Assembly (NCBI GenBank): GCA_030430155.1
Contig: JAUIFV010000006.1
Coordinates: forward strand, 1-64,000
DNA length: 64,000 bases
Direction: 5' to 3'
Origin: Gammaproteobacteria bacterium
Lineage (GTDB): Bacteria; Pseudomonadota; Gammaproteobacteria; Xanthomonadales; SZUA-5
A model generated the notes under the pieces. That model was given only the letters and a program-made list of their open reading frames with translations, ran no database searches and had not been told where the DNA came from. Shown piece by piece: positions 55,291 through 64,000 of this stretch; position 1 is the stretch's first letter, and each line of letters begins with the position of its first letter. A program made the translations under genes and the position numbers.

Positions 55291-58200
55291 ATGCTCCGCT
55301 TGATCACCCTTCTCGCCGTGGCGACAGCAAGCACCCTGGCAGCAGCCGAGCAGGCCTGGTATCGCGATCCGGCAATCCACGGCGACACGGTGGTGTTCAG
55401 CGCCGAAGGCGATCTGTGGCGGGTGCCGGCTAGCGGCGGCACTGCGCTGCGGCTGACTACCCACCCTGGTCAGGAGACCCAGGCCCAGATCTCGCCCGAC
55501 GGAACGCAAGTGGCTTTCGTCGGCAGCTACGACGGTGCCGAGGAGGTCTACGTGATGCCGCTGGCCGGCGGTATTCCGCGCCAGCTCAGCTTTGATGCCG
55601 CGCGGGTGCTGCTCAGTCCTTACGCGCCCGGCGGCGAGGTGGTCTACGCCAGCGGCGCACCGATCGGCCCGGCCGGCAGTCTGGCTCTGCGCATGGTCGA
55701 TCCGAGCAGCGGGCGGACCCGCGATCTGCCCCTGGCCGAGGCCAATCAGGGTGTCTACGATGAGTCCGCGCAGCGGCTGTGGTTCACCCGCTTCGGGCTG
55801 CATGTCTCCACCGACAACGCCCTGGACTATCGCGGTGGGGCGATGGCCAGGCTGTTTCAGTTCGATGTCGGGGCGAAGCGCGAGGCGCAGCCGGTGGCGG
55901 CTGATTGGTCGGCCAATCTGAGTCGGCCGATGTGGTGGCGCGAACGGCTCTACGTGCTCGCCGACGCCGACGGCCGGCCCAATCTGTGGAGCCTGAAGGC
56001 CGACGGCAGCGATCGCCGCGCGCTGACCCGGCATGCGGACTTCAGCGTCGCCTCGCCGTCATTGCACAACGGCCGTATCGTCTATCAGCACGGCGCCGAT
56101 CTGCGCCTGTACGACACCGCCAGCGGCAGCGACACGCTGATCAGCATCAATCTGGTTTCCGACTTCGCCCAGCGCCAGCGCCGCTTCGTCAAGAACCCGC
56201 TGAGCTTCGTCGCCTCCGTGCAGCTGGACGCCAAAGGCGAGCAGGTGGCGATCAGTGCCCGCGGGCGGGTGCTGCTGGCGGCGGTGGGCCCACGCCGCCG
56301 GGTGGAGCTGGCGATACCCGCCGACGCTCGGGCGCGTGAGGCGATCCGGATCGAGGACAAGGTGTATCTGATCCTGGACCGCGACGGCGAGTCCGCGCTG
56401 TGGTCCTTCCCGGCCGACGGCAGCGGTCCGGGCAAGGCGCTGGTCAGCGATACCCGCACCCACCTGTGGCGACTGCATCCCTCCGGCGACGGCCGCTGGC
56501 TGGCCTACACTGACAAGCTGGCCCAGCTGTGGCTGCTCGACCTGCGCAGCGGACAGCGGCGATTGCTTGAGCGCAGCGCGTTCGGTGGTGACGATGGCTA
56601 CGCGGCGGTGGTCTGGTCGGCGGACAATGAGTATCTCGCCGTGGTCCGCCCGGCCAGCGACATCCAGCGCAATCAGATCGTGCTGATCGAGGCGGCCAGC
56701 GGCACCGCCACGGTACTGACCAGCGACCGCTACGAGTCCTACGCGCCGAGCTACTCGGCCGACGGTCAATGGCTGTACTTTCTCTCCAACCGCAGCCTGA
56801 ACCCGACCCCGACCTCACCCTGGGGTGACCGCAACACCGGGCCCTTCTTCGACAAGCGCGCGCAGCTCTATGCGCTGGCGCTGCAGCCCGATCTGCGCTT
56901 CCCCTTCGCCCCGCACGACGAACTGGCGCCGCCGGCCAAGAGCAAAGACGCCAAGTCCAAAGCCGGCGCGGGCGAGGGCACAGCCAAGTTGCCCGGCATC
57001 GTGGTCGAGGGTCTGGCCCAGCGCTTGTTTCAGGCGCCGCTGCCGGCCGGCAACTACAGCGCGATGGCCGTAGCCAAAGAGCGCATCTATGCCCTGGAGT
57101 TGGCCAGCGTCAACGACGACAAAGGCCGGCTGATGCAGCTGCCCATCGTTGCGGTCAATCCGAAGGCGGAGGTTTTCGCCGAGGAACTGGCCGGCTTCGC
57201 GCTGAGCGCCGATAGATCCAAGCTGATGCTGATCAAGCCGCCGGCCGACCCGACCGCCGGCCTGGGCGATGTGTACCTCGTCGATGCCGCGGCCAAGCCG
57301 CCCGAGAAGCTGCCCGAGCATCAGCTGCGCACCGCCGGCTGGGCAGTGCAAGTGGACCCGCAGGCCGAGTGGCGGCAGATGTTCGCCGACGCCTGGCGCA
57401 TGCACGCGCAGTTCTCATTCGATCCGGCGATGCGCGGCGTGGATTGGGCGGCCATGCGTGACAAGTACGCGGCGCTGCTGCCGCGGCTGGCCGAGCGCGC
57501 CGATCTGGATGATTTGCTGGCGCAGATGAGCGCCGAGCACGGCATACTGCACTCGCAGGTGCGCGGCGCCGATTTGCGCAAGGACGCCCACGCGCCCAGC
57601 GTCGCCGCCTTGGGCGCCAGCTACCGCAGCGACGAGCGCGGCTTGCTCATCGAACGGATCTACCGCTCCGACCCCGAACTGCCGTCCGCCGCCGGACCGC
57701 TGCGCCAGCCCGGCGTGGATGCGCGCGAGGGCGACCGCATCGTCAGCGTCGACGGTAAGTCCATTGCCAGCATGGCCGATCTGGCCGCGGCGCTGCGCGA
57801 GCGGGTCGGTCAGCAGGTGCTACTCAAGCTGCAGCGCGGTAGCGCGCCGATCCATCGCACCGTGGTCGTCCCAGTCACGCCCGATGCCGACGCCCTGCTG
57901 CGCTACGGCGACTGGGTGGAAAGCCGCCGTTTGCTGGTCGAAGAGGCGGGCGCGGGACGGTTGGGTTATCTGCATCTGCGCGCGATGGGCGCAGGGGACA
58001 TGGCCACCTTCGTGCGTGAGTTCTATGCCCAGTTCGACCGTGAAGGGCTGATCATCGACGTGCGTCGCAACCGCGGCGGCAACATCGACAGCTGGGTCAT
58101 CGACAAGCTGCTGCGCCGCACCTGGGCCTTCTGGCAGCAGCCCGGATTCACCACCCGCACCTGGAACATGCAGCAGAGCTTCCGCGGCCATCTGGTGGTG

Positions 58201-58584
58201 CTGGCCGATCAATACACCTATTCCGACGGCGAGACCTTCGCCGCCGGGGTCAAGGCGCTGGGCCTGGGTCCGGTGATCGGCATGCGCACCGCAGGCGCCG
58301 GGATCTGGCTGTCCGGTCGCAATCGGCTGCTCGACGGCGGCGTGGCGCGGATCGCCGAGTTTCCGCAGTACGACGCCCAGGGCCGCTGGCTGATCGAGGG
58401 CATCGGAGTGGCGCCGGACATTGAGGTCGACAACCTGCCCTACGCCACCGCGATGGGCGAGGATGCCCAGCTGCAGCGGGCGATTGCCGAATTGCAGGCA
58501 CGGCTGCAGCGCGAGCCGCTGCCGGTGCCGCCGCCGCAGCCGCTGCCGCCGCGCGGTACGCCCGGGCATGACGGCAGTCGTTAA
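55291..58584 (+). CDS. Secreted S41 family tricorn-protease-like peptidase (second paralogue)
   Basis: Signal peptide, propeller repeats, PDZ, IIDVRRNRGGNIDSWVIDKLL...YSDGETFAAGVKALGLGPVIGMRTAGAG. Confidence 0.92.
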   Translation: MLRLITLLAVATASTLAAAEQAWYRDPAIHGDTVVFSAEGDLWRVPASGGTALRLTTHPGQETQAQISPDGTQVAFVGSYDGAEEVYVMPLAGGIPRQLSFDAARVLLSPYAPGGEVVYASGAPIGPAGSLALRMVDPSSGRTRDLPLAEANQGVYDESAQRLWFTRFGLHVSTDNALDYRGGAMARLFQFDVGAKREAQPVAADWSANLSRPMWWRERLYVLADADGRPNLWSLKADGSDRRALTRHADFSVASPSLHNGRIVYQHGADLRLYDTASGSDTLISINLVSDFAQRQRRFVKNPLSFVASVQLDAKGEQVAISARGRVLLAAVGPRRRVELAIPADARAREAIRIEDKVYLILDRDGESALWSFPADGSGPGKALVSDTRTHLWRLHPSGDGRWLAYTDKLAQLWLLDLRSGQRRLLERSAFGGDDGYAAVVWSADNEYLAVVRPASDIQRNQIVLIEAASGTATVLTSDRYESYAPSYSADGQWLYFLSNRSLNPTPTSPWGDRNTGPFFDKRAQLYALALQPDLRFPFAPHDELAPPAKSKDAKSKAGAGEGTAKLPGIVVEGLAQRLFQAPLPAGNYSAMAVAKERIYALELASVNDDKGRLMQLPIVAVNPKAEVFAEELAGFALSADRSKLMLIKPPADPTAGLGDVYLVDAAAKPPEKLPEHQLRTAGWAVQVDPQAEWRQMFADAWRMHAQFSFDPAMRGVDWAAMRDKYAALLPRLAERADLDDLLAQMSAEHGILHSQVRGADLRKDAHAPSVAALGASYRSDERGLLIERIYRSDPELPSAAGPLRQPGVDAREGDRIVSVDGKSIASMADLAAALRERVGQQVLLKLQRGSAPIHRTVVVPVTPDADALLRYGDWVESRRLLVEEAGAGRLGYLHLRAMGAGDMATFVREFYAQFDREGLIIDVRRNRGGNIDSWVIDKLLRRTWAFWQQPGFTTRTWNMQQSFRGHLVVLADQYTYSDGETFAAGVKALGLGPVIGMRTAGAGIWLSGRNRLLDGGVARIAEFPQYDAQGRWLIEGIGVAPDIEVDNLPYATAMGEDAQLQRAIAELQARLQREPLPVPPPQPLPPRGTPGHDGSR

Positions 58585-58591
58585 GCAGGGA

Positions 58592-58624
58592 CAGGGCCCA
58601 GGGCCCAGGGCTCAGGGTCCAGGG
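58592..58624 (+). repeat. Heptad array, single arm, copy L
   Basis: cagggcccagggcccagggctcagggtccagg. Confidence 0.8.
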
Positions 58625-58690
58625 GCGGCGGTTCGAGTGGCGTCGCCACGCGTGAGTGATCCAGGAACCCCGTGCAAAGACGAAGCAGAG

Positions 58691-58787
58691 CGTAGGATGT
58701 GGTGAGCGGAGCGAACCGCATCACGTGAGGGCTCGGGGTGCGGCGAACCATCATTGATGCGGTTCGTGCCTCACCTCATCCTACGCG
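58691..58787. repeat. Inverted repeat, GTAGGATG(C/T)GGTGAGC type, second copy
   Basis: cgtaggatgtggtgagcggagcgaaccgcatca ... tgatgcggttcgtgcctcacctcatcctacgcg. Confidence 0.7.
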
Positions 58788-58858
58788 AGTCCTGAGGGGC
58801 AGCGCTTCGGCTGAGAGTGGCGTCGCGGCCACGAGTTTCGAATAGGAAACCCATTGCA

Positions 58859-60805
58859 ATGACCAAGCAGCAAACCGCGCCCTACGGCACCTGGCGCAGC
58901 AGCATCAGCGCCGCCAGCCTGGCCGCATCGGCGATCGGCATGAGCGATCTGCGGGTGCAGGACGGATGCGTCTATTGGCGTGAATCGCGGCCCGATCAGG
59001 GCGGTCGGCAGGTGTTGATGCGGCGCAGTGGCGACGGCCGGATCAGTGAGATCAGTCCAGACCAGCACAGCGTGCGCACCCGGGTGCATGAGTACGGCGG
59101 CAACGCCTATGTGCTGATTGGCGAAGAGGTGGTTTACGTCAGCTTCGCCGATCAGAGGCTCTATCAGCTCGGCGCCAACGGCAACAGTCGGGCTTTGACC
59201 CCGCAGGGCTTTCAGTACAGTGATTTGAGCTACGACCCGCAGCACCGGTTGATCCTGGCGGTGCGCGAGGATCATCGCGCACAGACGCTGGCTGAGCATG
59301 GCGAGGAGCGCAGCGAGATCGTGGCGATCGGGCTTTCACCGCAGACGGCGGGCGATGGCGGACGCGTGCTGCGCAGCGGCGACGACTTCTACGCCTGGCC
59401 GCGGCTCAGTGCCGACGGCCGCCGGCTGGCCTGGATCGCCTGGAATCATCCCGACATGCCGTGGGATCGAGCGGCGCTGAACGTCGCCGACTACGACGGC
59501 AACGCGTTATCCAACATTCAGGCGCTGGTGGACGCGCCTCGACGAGCGGCCAATGAGCCGTGCTGGAGTGCGGAAGGCGCGCTGTACTACATCGACGACC
59601 CTCAAGACTGGTGGAATCTGTATCGCTATGCGGACGGGAATACAGTCCCGGTGCTGCCGATGTCGCGCGAGCTGGGCGGACCGCTGTGGACGCTGGGCGG
59701 CGCCAGCTATGCGCTGCTGGCCGATGGCGGCGCACTGCTGCGCAGCAGCGTCGGCGGCGTCGATAGGCTGGATCTGCTCTCGGCCGACGGCGCCGCGCGC
59801 CAGCTGTCGCTGCCCTTCGATCATTACGATGAGATTGCGCTGCTTGATGAGCACCACGCGGTGGCCCTGGCCGGCAGCGCGCAGCGCCCGCCGCTGCTGA
59901 TCCAGATCGATCTGCGCGACGGCAGCTGGAGCGCCCTGCATCAGCCCACAGAGCTGAGCGTCAGCGCCGATTGCCTGTCCACGCCACAGGCCATCAGCTT
60001 CCCTACCGCTGGCGAGGACGGCCAGCCGCGTCAGGCCCACGCCTGGTACTACCCGCCCACCAATCCGCACTTTGCCGCGCCCGCCGACCAGCTGCCGCCG
60101 CTGATCGTCACCAATCACGGCGGCCCCACCGCCGCCGCCGGTCCGCAGCTGAATATGCGCACCCAGTACTGGACCAGCCGCGGCTTTGCGGTGGTCGACG
60201 TCAACTACGGCGGCTCCACCGGCTACGGCCGCGCCTACCGCGAACGGCTGCTCGGCCAGTGGGGCGTGGTCGATGTGGCCGATGCGGTGGCCGCGGTGGA
60301 TCACCTGGTCGGCGCCGGATTGGCCGATCCCAAACGGGTGGCCATCCGCGGCGGCAGCGCCGGCGGCTACACCGCGCTGGCCGCGCTGGCTTTCAGCGAC
60401 CGCTTTCGCGCCGGCGCCAACCTCTACGGCGTCGCCGACATCGCCTCGCTGGCCGCCAGCTGCCACAAATTCGAGCGCCACTACGTGGTGTCCCTGGTCG
60501 GCCCGCCCGGCTCGCCGCTCTACGACGCCCGCTCGCCGCTCAAACACCTGGATGGCTTCAACGCCCCGCTGATCACCCTGCAGGGCAGCGACGACCGCGT
60601 CGTTCCGCCCGAGCAGTCCCGAATGATCGTCGCCGCCCTCAAGGCCAAGGGCGTACCCCACGCCTACATCGAGTTCCCCGGCGAACAACACGGCTTCCGC
60701 CAGGCCGCCAACATCATCAGAGCGCAGGAGGCGGAGCTTTGGTTCTACGGCTACGTGTTCGGGTTCGAGTCGGCGGATGAGATTGAGGCGGTGACCATCA
60801 GTTAG
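58859..60805 (+). CDS. S9 family prolyl oligopeptidase-like peptidase
   Basis: VTNHGGPTAAAG, VDVNYGGSTGYGRAYRERL, RGGSAGGYTALAAL nucleophile elbow; no obvious signal peptide. Confidence 0.92.
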   Translation: MTKQQTAPYGTWRSSISAASLAASAIGMSDLRVQDGCVYWRESRPDQGGRQVLMRRSGDGRISEISPDQHSVRTRVHEYGGNAYVLIGEEVVYVSFADQRLYQLGANGNSRALTPQGFQYSDLSYDPQHRLILAVREDHRAQTLAEHGEERSEIVAIGLSPQTAGDGGRVLRSGDDFYAWPRLSADGRRLAWIAWNHPDMPWDRAALNVADYDGNALSNIQALVDAPRRAANEPCWSAEGALYYIDDPQDWWNLYRYADGNTVPVLPMSRELGGPLWTLGGASYALLADGGALLRSSVGGVDRLDLLSADGAARQLSLPFDHYDEIALLDEHHAVALAGSAQRPPLLIQIDLRDGSWSALHQPTELSVSADCLSTPQAISFPTAGEDGQPRQAHAWYYPPTNPHFAAPADQLPPLIVTNHGGPTAAAGPQLNMRTQYWTSRGFAVVDVNYGGSTGYGRAYRERLLGQWGVVDVADAVAAVDHLVGAGLADPKRVAIRGGSAGGYTALAALAFSDRFRAGANLYGVADIASLAASCHKFERHYVVSLVGPPGSPLYDARSPLKHLDGFNAPLITLQGSDDRVVPPEQSRMIVAALKAKGVPHAYIEFPGEQHGFRQAANIIRAQEAELWFYGYVFGFESADEIEAVTIS

Positions 60806-60869
60806 GGGCAGGGCCCAGGGCATAGGGCCCAGGGCTCAGGGCTCAGGGCCCAGGGCCCAGGGCCCAGGA
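60806..60869 (+). repeat. Heptad array, long single arm, copy M
   Basis: ggggcagggcccagggcatagggcccagggctcagggctcagggcccagggcccagggcccagga. Confidence 0.9.
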
Positions 60870-60912
60870 AGCGGGTTCCGGTCACCTGTGACGTTAATTC
60901 GGTTGTGCCGTT

Positions 60913-61410
60913 TCAGTCGGCGCGCAGAAAAGAGGAGCGCCGGCGTCTCGCCGGCATTGCTACTGATCTGGCATCAGGGGCGGTAGCCGGGCAAACCGCT
61001 AAGTTCGAGAGTCGACTATGTGTGCGCTGTGTCATCCTCGCGAGTTGGCGCGACGCTGACATTGCTCGATTCACCGCGTTCGATACCTCTTCGATGGGCA
61101 AGTCGAAGCCGACATTGTTAGGGCCAGAGTAGTTGACGCCAATCAGGCAGCGCGATGCTCTCAGCGATGGCAACCATTCCTGCACAAAAACACTCCACTC
61201 GAACCCGATCGGTTGAAATTCTCTGTAGGCCGGTACGACCTGGATTTGTCTAAGGGCTCTGGACTTCAGCGACCACCAGGGGAATGCGTTCGTCCCATGC
61301 CGGGTCTTGGAAGTCACATAACCTCCGTCCTTCTCCACAGCCCAAACGATTCCATGTTCGGCGACTTCCTTAACGAAGCGATGCCATCTTGATTCATTGC
61401 TTTCAGCCAT
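60913..61410 (-). CDS. DUF2750-like hypothetical protein
   Basis: MAESNESRWHRFVKEVAEHGIVWAVEKDGGYVT...FPWWSLKSRA; start at 61410. Confidence 0.55.
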   Translation of the reverse strand: MAESNESRWHRFVKEVAEHGIVWAVEKDGGYVTSKTRHGTNAFPWWSLKSRALRQIQVVPAYREFQPIGFEWSVFVQEWLPSLRASRCLIGVNYSGPNNVGFDLPIEEVSNAVNRAMSASRQLARMTQRTHSRLSNLAVCPATAPDARSVAMPARRRRSSFLRAD

Positions 61411-61538
61411 GATCGACCCCGCATCCGCATCCGCATCTGTAGGCAGTGAGCTGGACACTTGCAGGGCCCGCTGACGACCCAGGTGACTCGCGCATCGCTC
61501 ATCAGTCCGCCACTGCGACGCCACTCCAAACCGCCGTC

Positions 61539-61602
61539 CCTGGGCCCTATGCCCTGGGCCCTGGGCCCTCTGCTCTTTGTCCCTGAGCCCTGGGCCCTTT
61601 CT
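61539..61602 (-). repeat. Heptad array, opposite arm, copy N
   Basis: tccctgggccctatgccctgggccctgggccctctgctctttgtccctgagccctgggccct. Confidence 0.9.
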
Positions 61603-61603
61603 C

Positions 61604-64000
61604 CTACCGCACCACCACCCCATCTTCATCCAACACCTGCACCCTGCCCAGCTGCAACTCCCGCACCGAGGCCTCGATCGCCTTCAAGTCACCCACCACC
61701 AGCCAGATCAGCCGTTCGGGACGGATGTGGGCCTTTGCAGCGGCGGCGGTTTGCTCGACGGTGACGGCTTCCAGTCTGGCCTTGGTGTTGGCCACCCAGT
61801 CGGCGGGGCGGTCGAAGCGCAGTACGCTGAGCATGGCGCTGGCCACGGCGCCGGCGGTTTCGAACTGGCCGGGCAGACCGCGGATCTGATTGTCGTTGAT
61901 GCGCTGCAGCTCCTCGGCGGTGGGCGGTCGGTCGCCCAAATAGGCCAGTACCTCGCCGCGCAGTTCGCCCAAGGCCGCGGCGGTGTGCTCGGTCTGTACC
62001 GGCGCGTATAGCATCAGCGGGCGCGGTCCCAGTGCGTCGCTCATGAAGCTGTAGGCGCCGTAGGCCCAGTGTTTGTCCTCGCGCAGATTCATGTTCAGTC
62101 GGGAGGAGAACAGACCGCCGAGGATCGCCACCGCGGCGTCCAGGGCGCTTTCATCGGCGGCATTGACCGGCGGTGCGAGCAGGCCGGCGAGCACCAGCGA
62201 CTGCGGCGCGCCGGGTCGATCGAGCAGATAGACGGCCGGCTGCTCAGGGGCCGGCGGTGCGGCCAGGGTGGGTGTGGCTGGTGGCGGCAGCGACGCTTCC
62301 CAGTCGCCGAAGGCCTGCTCCAGCTGCGGCAGGATCTGCTCCAGCTCGGTATCGCCGACTACTACCAGGCGCATCCTCTGGGGGTGCAGGTGCTGCGCGT
62401 GCCACTGGCGCAGATCGTCGGTGCTGATGCTGCGCACCGACTCCACCGTGCCGGTGCCGGTGAAGGGAATCGCATAAGGATGACCCTCGCCGTAGAGCAG
62501 CGGCGGCAGCAGGCGCAGCGCCAATCCCACCGGCTGCGCCTGTTCCTGGGCGATGCCGGCGATCCAGCGCGAGCGCAGCCGCTCCAACTCGGAGGAGTCA
62601 AAGGCAGGGCGACGGATGACGTCGCTGAGCAGCGCCAGCGACTCGGGCAGCTGATCGCTCAGCGCCGACAGGCCCACCGAGGCGTGGTCCAACGTGGCGC
62701 CGCTGGAAATGGCCGCGCCGAGGGTCTCCAGGCGCGCCGCCAACTCCAGCGCACTGTAGTCACCGGCGCCCTCGTCCAGCATCGCCATGGTCAGCGCTGC
62801 GGTGCCCAGCTTGGCGCCGGCGTCGGCGGTATAGCCGCCGTCGAACAGGGCGCTGACCGACACCGTCGGCACCGCGTCGCGGCGCGCGAACTGCACCGGA
62901 ATACCGTTGGACAGCGTCGCGCTTTGCACCTGCGGGAACACCACCGAGGGGAACTCAGTCACCTGCGGCGGGCCCGCACTGCGGTCCAGCGAGTCCGTTG
63001 CGGTCGTCCCGCGGGCGCCGAAGGGCTGGGTGATGATGGTCAGGTCGCCGCTGCTCAGCCAGCGCCGCGCGGCGTCGCGCACCTGTTCCGGGCTGGCCTC
63101 CAGGGTACGCTTGAAGGCCTGGCGGAAGTAGCCCGGATCGTCCAGATAGACCTGCCCGGCGGCGAGCACGTCGGCCTTGCCGCCAAAGCCGCCGATGCGC
63201 TCCACGCCGCGGACGAAATCGGCCTCGATGCCGGTTTGCGCGCGGCTCAAATCATTCGCTGCCGGGCCGCTGTCGATCAGCGCCGCCAGTTCCTCCTCGA
63301 CGATGGCTTCCACCTGCTCGATGGATGCGCCTTGCTTGATGTCGACGCTGATCGCAAACATCCCGGCCAGCTCATAGCTGCTGTTGCCGATCTGCACCCG
63401 GTCGGCGATCTGCTCTTCGTAGACCAGGCGCTGATACAGCCGCGAGGTCTTGCCGCCGCCCAGCACCTCGGCAGCCAGATCCAGATAATCCGCGTCCACA
63501 TCGCCCAGCGGCGCTACGTTCCAGCTGCGCACCCAGCGCACCTGCGGCACCCGGTCGTGAATCACCTGCACGGTGGATTCGCTGCGCTTGGCGATCCAGC
63601 GCTCCGGACGGGTCAGCGGCGGGCCGGAGGCGAGATGGCCGAAGTAGCGTTCGACCTTGTCCTTGGCGGTGGCCAGATCGATATCGCCGGCCAGCACCAG
63701 GGTTGCATTGGCCGCGCCATACCAGGTCTCAAACCAGGTCTTGACGTCGTCCAGGCTGGCCGCGTTGAGATCTTCCATCGAGCCGATGGTGGTGTGGTGA
63801 TAGGGATGACCCAGCGGGAAGCTGGCCGCCTGCAGGCGCTCGAAGAGCTCGCCGTAGGGCTGGTTCTCACCCTCGCGCTTCTCGTTCTGCACCACCCCGC
63901 GCTGTTCGTCCAGCTTGGCCTGATCGACCACGCCGAGCAGGTGGCCCATGCGGTCGGATTCCATCCACAGGGCCAGATCCAGCGCAGTGGTAGGCACGGT
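61604..64000 (-). CDS. M16 family zinc metallopeptidase, 5' end outside window
   Basis: Two M16-like halves: VQNEKREGENQPYGELFERLQA..., SVSALFDGGYTADAGAKLGTAALTMAMLDEGAGDYSALELAARLE. Confidence 0.9.
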   Translation of the reverse strand, partial: TVPTTALDLALWMESDRMGHLLGVVDQAKLDEQRGVVQNEKREGENQPYGELFERLQAASFPLGHPYHHTTIGSMEDLNAASLDDVKTWFETWYGAANATLVLAGDIDLATAKDKVERYFGHLASGPPLTRPERWIAKRSESTVQVIHDRVPQVRWVRSWNVAPLGDVDADYLDLAAEVLGGGKTSRLYQRLVYEEQIADRVQIGNSSYELAGMFAISVDIKQGASIEQVEAIVEEELAALIDSGPAANDLSRAQTGIEADFVRGVERIGGFGGKADVLAAGQVYLDDPGYFRQAFKRTLEASPEQVRDAARRWLSSGDLTIITQPFGARGTTATDSLDRSAGPPQVTEFPSVVFPQVQSATLSNGIPVQFARRDAVPTVSVSALFDGGYTADAGAKLGTAALTMAMLDEGAGDYSALELAARLETLGAAISSGATLDHASVGLSALSDQLPESLALLSDVIRRPAFDSSELERLRSRWIAGIAQEQAQPVGLALRLLPPLLYGEGHPYAIPFTGTGTVESVRSISTDDLRQWHAQHLHPQRMRLVVVGDTELEQILPQLEQAFGDWEASLPPPATPTLAAPPAPEQPAVYLLDRPGAPQSLVLAGLLAPPVNAADESALDAAVAILGGLFSSRLNMNLREDKHWAYGAYSFMSDALGPRPLMLYAPVQTEHTAAALGELRGEVLAYLGDRPPTAEELQRINDNQIRGLPGQFETAGAVASAMLSVLRFDRPADWVANTKARLEAVTVEQTAAAAKAHIRPERLIWLVVGDLKAIEASVRELQLGRVQVLDEDGVVVR

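Overview
High-GC bacterial chromosomal window, most consistent with a gammaproteobacterium of the Lysobacterales/Xanthomonadales type (inferred from gene content: AlgZ/AlgR-like pair, lptM-dapF-DUF484-xerC, rpsU-yqeY-dnaG, DsbA, cytochrome c4, many secreted S9/S41 peptidases). It has about 55 credible CDSs and one tRNA-Thr(TGT). Main points for a second look: (1) a five-gene, end-overlapping cassette at 12231-17325 matching the functionally uncharacterised STM4015-STM4014-STM4013-STM4012-STM4011 families (LRR protein, ATP-grasp, alkaline-phosphatase/sulfatase-fold hydrolase, HemN-like radical SAM, SPASM-like radical SAM). (2) A dispersed family of (AGGGCNC)n heptanucleotide arrays, often as long inverted pairs, nearly always a few bases after a stop codon with AGGGCCC on the sense strand; one supplies the last codons of xerC. 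(3) Three MITE-like inverted-repeat families, all bounded by CTAG or YTAR-like tetranucleotides, one (3 copies) with compensatory changes in its stems. (4) A DhaL/FakA-like + DegV/FakB-like fusion overlapping plsY. (5) Two probable single-base frameshifts and a truncated gcvPA-like fragment at the left edge. No CRISPR array, prophage or recognisable defence island was seen. All family calls come from reading sequence motifs; no database search was run.
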